Shown: piece after piece, positions 15,401 through 21,967 of the stretch
Position numbering within the stretch: the stretch's first letter is position 1
Layout of the letters: each line of letters begins with the position of its first letter
DNA from: Oscillospiraceae bacterium
Lineage (GTDB): Bacteria; Bacillota; Clostridia; Oscillospirales; Ruminococcaceae
DNA: 34,751 bases
Assembly (NCBI GenBank): GCA_022508925.1
Contig: JAFLUF010000015.1
Span: 1-34,751 of the forward strand
Reading direction: 5' to 3'
Made by a program: the position numbers and the translations under genes
The notes under the pieces: generated by a model
What the model was told of the DNA's origin: nothing
What the model saw: the letters and a program-made list of their open reading frames with translations, nothing else
Database searches by the model: none

Positions 15401-16800
15401 ACAACGGCACAAAGGCGTCTCCGCTCAACATCTTTACCGCGATAAAGGTAGTACAGCCCGGTCAGAAGATAATTCTTATGGAGGGCACATACAAGCTCTA
15501 TGAGCAGCTTCTTATCGAGCGCGGTATGGACGGAACGGCTGAGGCTCCCATTTATATGATAGCCGATCCCGATGCTAAGTCGCGCCCGGTATTCGACTTC
15601 CAGGGCAAAAAGGGCGGAATCAAGCTCGGCGGCAGCTATTGGTATTTAAAGGGCTTTGATGTTACAAACGCAGGCGAAAAAACTCCCGGATTTATCGTAT
15701 CCGGAAATAACAACATACTTGACGATATCGTTACTCACCACAATACAGACACAGGTATCTATATCAAGGCGTACAGAGACACCAACGATCCCAAGAGCTA
15801 CTGGCCCAAGGATAACCTAATTCTCAACTGCACGTCTCATAATAACTGTGATTCCACTATGAATGACGCTGACGGATTTGCTGCTAAGCTTACCTGCGGC
15901 GCAGGCAATGTATTTGACGGCTGTATAGCTTATAACAACATTGACGACGGATGGGATCTGTATACAAAACCTACGAGTGGTCCTATCGGAGAGGTTACTA
16001 TCAAAAACTGCGTAGCTTATAACAATGGTTTCCTTGAGGGCGACAACGGTACAGGTGAAGGTAATGGATTTAAGATGGGCGGCGAAAACATCTCTGTTGC
16101 GCATGTAATCGAAAACTGCATATCCTTTAACAACAGAGGAAGCGGCTTTACAAGCAACAACAATCCTGCTGTAACCTTTAAGAACTGCACATCGTATAAC
16201 AACACTAAAAATAATATCAATCTTGTTTCAGGCTCGGTTGTAAGCAACACCAACTGGACTGTAAGCGGATACATCGGCTTCAGCGACAACGGTGAGACAG
16301 GTATCGACGCTCGCGACTTAAAGGGTACTCAGGTAAGAGCTGATGTTGAAAACAACACCAACTACTTCTGGAACGGCTCCAAGAGCCTGAACACCATCGG
16401 TTCTTCCGGTGTGGCTACGGCTGCTCTCAGCGCCGATGTTCCCGAGATCACCGCCGATATGTTCGTATCGCTTAACTTCAAGGGCAGCATAGCTCGCTAT
16501 GAAGACGGAACCATCAATATGGAAGGCTTCCTTGAGCTTGATGATACAAAGGCTCCTCTGGATTCGGGCGCGAGATTTACGAGGACAATGTCTGAGACAC
16601 CCCCTGAAATCGATATAGTTCCCGATCCCGAGATTCCTGAATCAGACAGTCCTTCGTCTTCGTCTTCTTCTTCGTTTAATCCCGGCAGCAACGATCCCGC
16701 GCCTCCTACCGGCGTAGAGTTTACATTCGTAATATTCACGATTGTAATCTCCGCGGCTGCTGCTATCGTTTTCTTCAAAAAGCGCAGAAGCAGTAAGTAA
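12457..16800 (+). CDS. Cell-surface pectate lyase (polysaccharide lyase family 9) with multi-domain N-terminus
   Basis: This 1447-residue secreted enzyme should cleave polygalacturonate by beta-elimination. A signal peptide (1-34, SFSAKA then cleavage) is followed by two related beta-sandwich modules (about 38-190 and 197-375). The modules end in EYYLGASPNSNYIFKVEVTEE and TYYIGTPNGTCSFYKIVVTEG. A fibronectin III domain follows (about 492-587), then a jelly-roll-like module (589-850), an Ig-like segment (860-965) and a right-handed beta-helix from residue 972 (LYVSPNGLSTNNGTKASPL). PL9 signatures are complete: calcium-site Asp1139 in DADGFAAKL, Asp1163, Asp1164 and Asp1167 in DDGWDLY, and the catalytic-base Lys1206 in GNGFKMGG. 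A Ser-rich linker precedes APPTG (1415-1419), a membrane helix and KKRRSSK, a sortase-type anchor with Ala in place of Leu. AGGAGG precedes ATG 12457. Confidence 0.95.
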   Translation: MKTKSTNRFVSMALALIMLLTCVSFGSLSFSAKAAGTPHTFESKSMEEVKDSGKWQNGDEVKYDDYFTLHMSASSKIDSSTKSWSDGYTSGQRLNFGGTPVVTGKARNVMSFKTSAAATVKVWYAFNKTDRMMTIWDAKTGDVYAEVKADSVTPNTTDGFYWETKVEKGEYYLGASPNSNYIFKVEVTEEDSEPVETKDYTITGEQLYTQLKDNVTESLAKITETVKSGTSNYFTIYWDKGRVNTDDEKNRVTFDDDYSSLYSFDFNGYTRTSDESGNNYPCRLIEFTAEDKGYIKIWWKAGGAGNGQEGANVGRYVQLYSKTDGKAVRITDAVTDKATSGCYVSTLTFSDAGTYYIGTPNGTCSFYKIVVTEGELPEIPRTDWKDIATPVITEAKDDGSGKIIVTVNADVSDLGGDSVTVTMKDSNGEKIASKSSSSSKKDNLHTFEFEPTDSGTYTFTAALSRKDDKDGNKFDDKVSADVNASFSLPLGTPTVVRVTSKGAGAIEIVWDEVKEADSYTIDVYKVSENARAIGGEFVKSIPGIKTTKYTVEGLDVGSNYIFRVAAVRGDETTFSEESEETTATPEAQTKWFYNYFGSGSSLGKNCGYEENENGTVTVWSENGGGKLNSSGADGLSAYYTTVSTSDHFTFRAKVHVDSAIYNSQSGFGLFALDHMPAKNANPGNTNEYFVAASKIEYYYNDEADEEYNMDKIGSSIKMHFGISAWYKHGYNTLAETSAGFATENIELYPLETSAKGKGTGTYNIVGNTTGLEASCERINELTDFIFEIVRNNTGYFLSYYTADGVLVSTKKFYDTEALSLTDPDNVYIGYFAARDARATFELIELNVIPADEDDSPVEERPIKKITPIVSIASATSSANTPNYELLFNANVAGTADIYRDGKLVVSGVSVDGSDDYTAVTVTLEQGYNSIEVIFYPDPDQTLPEYTTLASTEPVSKPFRIRYSTAYESLNNLYVSPNGLSTNNGTKASPLNIFTAIKVVQPGQKIILMEGTYKLYEQLLIERGMDGTAEAPIYMIADPDAKSRPVFDFQGKKGGIKLGGSYWYLKGFDVTNAGEKTPGFIVSGNNNILDDIVTHHNTDTGIYIKAYRDTNDPKSYWPKDNLILNCTSHNNCDSTMNDADGFAAKLTCGAGNVFDGCIAYNNIDDGWDLYTKPTSGPIGEVTIKNCVAYNNGFLEGDNGTGEGNGFKMGGENISVAHVIENCISFNNRGSGFTSNNNPAVTFKNCTSYNNTKNNINLVSGSVVSNTNWTVSGYIGFSDNGETGIDARDLKGTQVRADVENNTNYFWNGSKSLNTIGSSGVATAALSADVPEITADMFVSLNFKGSIARYEDGTINMEGFLELDDTKAPLDSGARFTRTMSETPPEIDIVPDPEIPESDSPSSSSSSSFNPGSNDPAPPTGVEFTFVIFTIVISAAAAIVFFKKRRSSK

Positions 16801-16830
16801 GCGAAAAACGCCTAAGGCAAAATAAAATTG

Positions 16831-16859
16831 ACCGCGCTCTGAAAAGGGCGCGGTTTTTT
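16831..16859 (+). terminator. Terminator of the pectate lyase gene
   Basis: ACCGCGCTC (16831-16839) pairs with GGGCGCGGT (16846-16854), with one G-T pair, followed by TTTTTT. Confidence 0.88.
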
Positions 16860-16869
16860 GTGCAAAATA

Positions 16870-16991
16870 AACGGGAGTCAAAAAGGCGAGCCGCCTTTGG
16901 CAATACGTCCCACACGTGGAACAGTGCCAAAGGCGGACACTCGAATAAGATGATACTTCTATACCAAACCCTCTCTAAAACAGCTCCCGTT
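16870..16991. repeat. Nested inverted repeat between convergent lyase and glmS genes
   Basis: The outer arms are AACGGGAG (16870-16877) and CTCCCGTT (16984-16991). Inside lies a perfect 12-base pair CCGCCTTTGGCA (16891-16902) / TGCCAAAGGCGG (16925-16936) around a loop that itself contains CCACACGTGG-like symmetry. Read leftward, the inner stem is followed by CTCGCCTTTTTG and may end glmS transcription. Confidence 0.8.
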
Positions 16992-16996
16992 GTTGT

Positions 16997-18823
16997 CTAT
17001 TCTGTTGTAACCGACTTCGCGAGATTGCGGGGCTTGTCGGGGTCGTTTCCGCGCAGAACGCTTGTGTAATAGGAAATAAGCTGAAGCGCGCATACTGTCG
17101 GCAACGGCAAAAGCATATCGGGCAGGAGCGTGTTGACGTCAAAGCGCAGATCAACTGTGTTTTCGGAAAACTCGGTCTCCTTTCGGCAAAGCGCGATTAT
17201 AAACGCCCCGCGCGCTTTCACCTCTTCCATATTGCTTATAGTCTTCGCGATAATATGAGACTGCGTCGCTACGGTAATAACGGGAATATTATCCTCGATA
17301 AGCGAGATAGTGCCATGCTTAAGCTCGCCCGCGGCATACGCCTCGCTGTGAATGTAGGTTATCTCCTTTAGTTTGAGCGAACCCTCGAGAGACAGGGCAT
17401 AGTCAAACCCTCGCCCGATAAAAAACAGCTTTTCAACATTTACAAGCCTTGAAGCGATAAACTGACACTCGCTGCTTCTTTCAATAACATCCGATATAGC
17501 CTTTGGAGCAAGCCCTATCTCACTCGTAAGCTTTTTCAGCTCGTCAAGAGAAATTTTCCCTCTCACATACGCGAACCTGAACGCAAGCAGATACATGACC
17601 GTTATCTGAACCATATACGCCTTTGTACTCGCGACGGCAATTTCCGGACCCGCAAGCGTATGGATGCACATATCCGCCGCGCGTGCTATCGCCGAGTATT
17701 TGACATTTACGACCGCGAGAGTTTTAGCTCCTCTTTCCTTCGCAAGCTCAAGTCCCGCCTTTGTGTCGGCGGTCTCGCCGCTCTGCGAAATAAGAATGAC
17801 CAGATCTCCCTCGCCGACTATCGGCTCCATATATCGAAACTCGCTTGCGACTTCGACCGTTACGGGAACGCGGGCAAGCTTTTCGATAGCGTATCTCGCG
17901 ACAATTCCAGCGTGCATCGCCGTTCCGCAGGCGACGATGAAAACACGGTTAACGTCTTTTAAAAACGCGTCGGAAATTCCGCACGACGAAAAATCCGGAA
18001 CGCCGTCTTTTACAATATCGTCGAGCGCTTTCTTTACAACATCGGGCTGTTCATGAATTTCTTTCAGCATAAAATGCGGAAAACCACATTTCTGCGCCTG
18101 CTCGACGTCCCACTCGGCAAGCTGCGTTTCTTTTTGAACAGGTATTCCGTGGGCGTCAAAATAGCTGGTTCCGCTTTCACGCATACAAACTATCTCGCTG
18201 TCCTCAAGCAGAACATATTTCTTTGTGTATTTCAAAAAAGCGGGAATGTCGCTGGCGATGAAGTATTCGCCCTCGCCTTCTCCGACAATAAGCGGGCTTT
18301 GCTTTCGGACGGCGTATACCCTGTCGGGAAAGTCCCTGAATAAAATTCCCAGCGCAAAGCTTCCTTTAAGCTCTTTCATTGTTTCGGTTATCGCCTTGAG
18401 GGGATTGCGCTCGGAATAGTAGTAATCAAGCAGACAAGCCGCAACTTCGCTGTCAGTCTGGCTTACAAACGTATAGCCCTGTTCGGTGAGAAAAGTTTTT
18501 AACTCGTTGTAGTTTTCGATTATACCGTTATGTACTATCGTGACTCTTCCGTTTGAGTGCGGATGTGAGTTTACGTCGGACGGTTCGCCGTGCGTTGCCC
18601 AGCGGGTGTGTCCTATTCCGCACATACCGTTAGGACTGCCCTCTTTTTCAAGCTTTTCGCGCATACACGAAAGCTTGCCGCGCGTCTTAACGGTTCTTAT
18701 CTCGCCGTTTTCAAACACGGCTATACCCGCGCTGTCATAGCCTCTGTATTCAAGCTTTTCGAGACCCTCCATAAGAACCTCGGTACAGCTGCGCCTGCCC
18801 AGATATCCGACAATTCCGCACAC
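16997..18823 (-). CDS. glmS: Glutamine--fructose-6-phosphate aminotransferase
   Basis: GlmS makes glucosamine-6-phosphate from fructose-6-phosphate and glutamine, the first step to UDP-GlcNAc and peptidoglycan. The 608-residue protein starts CGIVGYLGRR (Cys2, the glutaminase nucleophile after Met removal). It has the GHTRWATHGEPSD motif of the class II amidotransferase domain (1-220). Two SIS sugar-isomerase domains follow (CGTAMHAG, ISQSGETADT, then RGFDYALSLEGSLKLKEI). The C-terminus PRNLAKSVTTE is the canonical end. The start is GTG at 18823, with AAGGGGG about 9 bases upstream. The leader is only about 45 bases, so no glmS ribozyme precedes it. Confidence 0.98.
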   Translation of the reverse strand: MCGIVGYLGRRSCTEVLMEGLEKLEYRGYDSAGIAVFENGEIRTVKTRGKLSCMREKLEKEGSPNGMCGIGHTRWATHGEPSDVNSHPHSNGRVTIVHNGIIENYNELKTFLTEQGYTFVSQTDSEVAACLLDYYYSERNPLKAITETMKELKGSFALGILFRDFPDRVYAVRKQSPLIVGEGEGEYFIASDIPAFLKYTKKYVLLEDSEIVCMRESGTSYFDAHGIPVQKETQLAEWDVEQAQKCGFPHFMLKEIHEQPDVVKKALDDIVKDGVPDFSSCGISDAFLKDVNRVFIVACGTAMHAGIVARYAIEKLARVPVTVEVASEFRYMEPIVGEGDLVILISQSGETADTKAGLELAKERGAKTLAVVNVKYSAIARAADMCIHTLAGPEIAVASTKAYMVQITVMYLLAFRFAYVRGKISLDELKKLTSEIGLAPKAISDVIERSSECQFIASRLVNVEKLFFIGRGFDYALSLEGSLKLKEITYIHSEAYAAGELKHGTISLIEDNIPVITVATQSHIIAKTISNMEEVKARGAFIIALCRKETEFSENTVDLRFDVNTLLPDMLLPLPTVCALQLISYYTSVLRGNDPDKPRNLAKSVTTE

Positions 18824-18875
18824 AGTATATTTCCCCCTTGCGTATAATATATTCTATTCTATTCTCACAGATTTA

Positions 18876-18904
18876 ATTATATCACGAAAGACGGTAAAAG
18901 TCAA
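18876..18904 (-). promoter_or_regulatory. Promoter of glmS
   Basis: On the minus strand TTGACT (18904-18899), 17 bases, then TATAAT (18881-18876). Confidence 0.85.
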
Positions 18905-18941
18905 TAACCGCAACATCATGAATATGCTATACCAAAAATCA

Positions 18942-18968
18942 AAGCGCCGATAATTTTTATCGGCGCTT
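18942..18968 (-). terminator. Terminator of the AGCS symporter gene
   Basis: Perfect 12-base arms AAGCGCCGATAA / TTATCGGCGCTT with a 3-base loop lie 7 bases past the stop codon, followed on the minus strand by TGATTTTTGG. Confidence 0.88.
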
Positions 18969-18974
18969 AAAAGC

Positions 18975-20543
18975 TTATTTAACCGTTTCCTGCATATCTT
19001 CCAATTCTTCCAATACTTCAAGCTCCACATCCTTTGCGTGTTCCGCCTGAATTTCGGGATCGAATGAAAGTACAGGTTCTACGTTCTTATGCTTTATGCG
19101 GCGGTCGATATAGTTCTTTGTTATTTTCATGACCACCGGCAACAGCGCGATAACGCCGATGAGGTTGGGGATCATCATAAGTCCGTTGAAGGTATCCGAT
19201 ATATCCCACGCAAGAGACGAAGTCATGACCGCGCCGGAAATTATCATAAGCACAAAGAATATCTTATAGCCCTTTGCCGCTTTAAGTCCGAACAGATATT
19301 CAAACGACTTCGAGCCGTAATGCGACCAGCCTACGACCGTCGTAAACGCAAACAGCAGCAGCGCTACCGAGATAAAAATGCTTCCGAACTGCCCGAAAAC
19401 GTTCCCGAAGGAATCCGCGACAAGCGTCGCGTCGTCTGTGCCCTCGGCAACCGCTCCCGTTGTAAGGTCGATCTTGCCGCTTGACATAACCACCAGCGCC
19501 GTCATGGTACATACTACGATAGTATCCGCGAACACCTCGAAAATGCCCCACATACCCTGCTTTACAGGCTCTCTTACGTTAGACGCCGAGTGTACCATGA
19601 CCGACGAGCCAAGACCCGCCTCGTTTGAGAAAACACCGCGCTTAAAGCCTTGTATAATTGTTTTCATCGCGATGCCGACTCCGCCGCCGACTACCGCGGG
19701 AGCTGTAAACGCAAATCTGAAGATAGCCGCAAACATATCGCCGATAGAAGTTATATGTACGCAGATAACTACAAGACATCCCAGAACATACGCTATCGCC
19801 ATAAACGGAATTACCTTTTCCGCGAATGAGGCTATTCTGCTGAGTCCGCCGAGAATGATAAGCCCGGCCAAGATCATCAGTACAACTCCGACAATGACAG
19901 ACGTCCATTTTACATCGCCGAAAGCATAGCCCAGGTCAAGATTGCTGAGGATAGCGGAGTCAAGGTTTATGACGATCTTATTTATCTGACCCATGTTTCC
20001 TATTCCGAAAGAAGCCAGAACCGCGAAAACCGCGAACATCACAGCTAAGACCTTGCCTATGTACTTGCAGCCCTTATAGCCGCCCAGACCGTCGCGAAGG
20101 TAGTACATAGCGCCGCCGCTCCACTCGCCCTCTTTGTTCTTGCGGCGGTAGTAAATTCCGAGAATGTTTTCCGAAAAGTTTGTCATCATTCCAAAAAACG
20201 CGGCTATCCACATCCAGAAAACCGCGCCCGGGCCGCCTACGCATATCGCCGAGGAAACACCCGCGATGTTTCCTGTGCCGATAGTAGCGGCAAGAGCCGT
20301 ACAAAGCGCCTGAAACTGTGAAACAGAACCGCGCCCGTCCTCGTTTTTGCGAGCCTTGCTCTTTTTTGAAAACATTCCGCCGATCGTTTTCATCCACCAT
20401 TCTTTGATATGCGTGACCTGAAAGAACTTTGTGCATACCGTAAGAATGACGCCGGCGCCGATAAGCAGGATAAGTCCTAAGTTTGTCCAGACAAAGTCGT
20501 TTATGACGCCGTTTATTTCGGCAATTTTTTCTGCAATGTCCAT
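18975..20543 (-). CDS. Alanine/glycine:cation symporter (AGCS family)
   Basis: This 522-residue membrane protein has about ten hydrophobic segments and the AGCS signature region: SVSQFQALCTALAATIGTG followed by NIAGVSSAICVGGPGAVFWMWIAAFFG. Members such as AlsT, DagA and AgcS take up alanine, glycine or glutamine with Na+ or H+. The substrate here is not resolved. A basic stretch KKSKARKNEDGRG follows the first membrane helices, and the acidic C-terminal tail (LELEELEDMQ-like) is cytoplasmic. It is transcribed alone from its own consensus promoter. Confidence 0.96.
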   Translation of the reverse strand: MDIAEKIAEINGVINDFVWTNLGLILLIGAGVILTVCTKFFQVTHIKEWWMKTIGGMFSKKSKARKNEDGRGSVSQFQALCTALAATIGTGNIAGVSSAICVGGPGAVFWMWIAAFFGMMTNFSENILGIYYRRKNKEGEWSGGAMYYLRDGLGGYKGCKYIGKVLAVMFAVFAVLASFGIGNMGQINKIVINLDSAILSNLDLGYAFGDVKWTSVIVGVVLMILAGLIILGGLSRIASFAEKVIPFMAIAYVLGCLVVICVHITSIGDMFAAIFRFAFTAPAVVGGGVGIAMKTIIQGFKRGVFSNEAGLGSSVMVHSASNVREPVKQGMWGIFEVFADTIVVCTMTALVVMSSGKIDLTTGAVAEGTDDATLVADSFGNVFGQFGSIFISVALLLFAFTTVVGWSHYGSKSFEYLFGLKAAKGYKIFFVLMIISGAVMTSSLAWDISDTFNGLMMIPNLIGVIALLPVVMKITKNYIDRRIKHKNVEPVLSFDPEIQAEHAKDVELEVLEELEDMQETVK

Positions 20544-20575
20544 TTGTCAGTTCCTTTCATTTTAGTACAATAAAG

Positions 20576-20604
20576 ATTATATCACAATTGTGCCGAATTG
20601 TCAA
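20576..20604 (-). promoter_or_regulatory. Promoter of the AGCS symporter gene
   Basis: On the minus strand perfect TTGACA (20604-20599) and TATAAT (20581-20576) are separated by 17 bases. Confidence 0.9.
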
Positions 20605-20625
20605 CCCGACTAAATCTTGGTATAA

Positions 20626-21765
20626 TTACGAATTACGCGTTGAATAATACGCGAGTATAAGCTCGGTGACTCTGTTGTAGCTTCTTACTCCGTCCTCAAC
20701 TCCCTGAATGGTGATAAAGGCGTCGTTCGCGGAATGAGAAACCTCGTTTACCGTTCCCACTATCTCGTCGACGACCGTGCCTGTTCCGTGGGAGGAGTGG
20801 TCGTAGATATATCTGCTGTTAGCGGAGAGATCCGCCCTCATTCTGTCGTTGAGCAGACTGTTTGTCTCGACCCACATCTCATAGTCAAGCTCGTTTGAGC
20901 AGTAAGTAAACGCCAACATATATCCGGAATATCTATACTCGGGATAGTCGCTGTTTATGCATGACAAAAAAGCAAGGAAGTTGCATTCGTTCTCAAAAGC
21001 TATCCCGCGTGAGTGAGCGCTTTCGTGAGCCGCCGTTGCTGGTATGAGATAGTCGGGCTGGGCGATGTTTACGTTGCACTCGGCGAAAAACGGAAAGTAC
21101 ATTCCCGTTATGTGAGTATAAGACCACGCTTCGGACAGCATTACGGGCTTTTGTTTATTGACAGAGGTCCACAAAAACGGATAGTCTCCTACAAGCTTAT
21201 CATAACCGTTTCCCGCGCGCTTAAGCTCATTGGCGTAGCTTTCTGAGAGCTTTGTGGAGCCGTCGGCGTTTTTGCCGAGGTTTTCAGAGGCGGCTTTTGC
21301 TTCGTTCGCGAGAGTCCTGCATACCTCAAGAAGAAGCTCGGCGCTTTTGGGGGAGGTGTCGAGGTCCATTGTCTTTTCAAGCGGCAGGCGGTAATAATTC
21401 GCCCCGTGACAGATCATATACATCAGACACGCAAAAGAGAGAAAACCGCAGAAAGTTTTTCCCGCCTTTAAGAGGATTTTCTTCTTTTCGGACTTGTCTT
21501 CGCGTTTTCTTACTTTTCTGACAAGAAGAAACACTATAAGCGCGACGAGCGGCACGGCGAGTATGACCAGAAGCTCCGTAAGCGAAAAGAAGAAAAAGCT
21601 TGTTATAAACCCCACCGGCACGGTAACCGCCTTGAACAGTCCCCGCGAAAACACATATTCCGTGACCTCGGGGGGCATAATCGGAAGCAGCAAAAACATA
21701 AGCGCCGCCGCGATAAAAGGAATAAAAACCCAGAATTTACGGATAATAACCGACAGTCTTTTCAT
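20626..21765 (-). CDS. DUF3810-family membrane protein with HExxH motif
   Basis: This 379-residue protein has three N-terminal membrane helices (about 11-30, 50-82 and 101-121), then an extracellular domain. The domain contains PATAAHESAHSRGIAFENECNF, that is His247-Glu248-x-x-His251 with Glu258 or Glu260 seven or nine residues on, the layout of gluzincin zinc peptidases. DUF3810 proteins are common in Clostridia and Bacteroidia and their activity is not established; a peptidase role is an inference from the motif. AGGGTGAG precedes ATG 21765. The gene diverges from the penicillin-binding protein gene, which hints at a cell-envelope role. Confidence 0.88.
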   Translation of the reverse strand: MKRLSVIIRKFWVFIPFIAAALMFLLLPIMPPEVTEYVFSRGLFKAVTVPVGFITSFFFFSLTELLVILAVPLVALIVFLLVRKVRKREDKSEKKKILLKAGKTFCGFLSFACLMYMICHGANYYRLPLEKTMDLDTSPKSAELLLEVCRTLANEAKAASENLGKNADGSTKLSESYANELKRAGNGYDKLVGDYPFLWTSVNKQKPVMLSEAWSYTHITGMYFPFFAECNVNIAQPDYLIPATAAHESAHSRGIAFENECNFLAFLSCINSDYPEYRYSGYMLAFTYCSNELDYEMWVETNSLLNDRMRADLSANSRYIYDHSSHGTGTVVDEIVGTVNEVSHSANDAFITIQGVEDGVRSYNRVTELILAYYSTRNS

Positions 21766-21783
21766 TTAAACTCACCCTTGTCA

Positions 21784-21812
21784 ATTTTAACATATTCGCG
21801 GGAAAAATTCAA
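21784..21812 (-). promoter_or_regulatory. Promoter of the DUF3810 gene
   Basis: On the minus strand TTGAAT (21812-21807), 17 bases, TAAAAT (21789-21784). The -10 is only about 18 bases from the start codon, so the leader is very short. Confidence 0.6.
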
Positions 21813-21895
21813 GAATGTTTGAAAATATTCGGCAGTTTGCAAAATTTCACATAAAAAACATAGAAAAAAGTATTCCATTTTGGGAGAGAATATGT

Positions 21896-21901
21896 TATAA
21901 T
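21896..21901 (+). promoter_or_regulatory. Extended -10 promoter of the penicillin-binding protein gene
   Basis: TGTTATAAT (TG at 21893-21894, TATAAT at 21896-21901) fits an extended -10 promoter; the -35 region is poor. The leader to ATG 21968 is about 60 bases. Confidence 0.65.
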
Positions 21902-21967
21902 TATCATAGCTGTAAGTTTAATAAGCTCTCAGACAGATATACGGCACAGGGTTATGAGGTAGATTTT

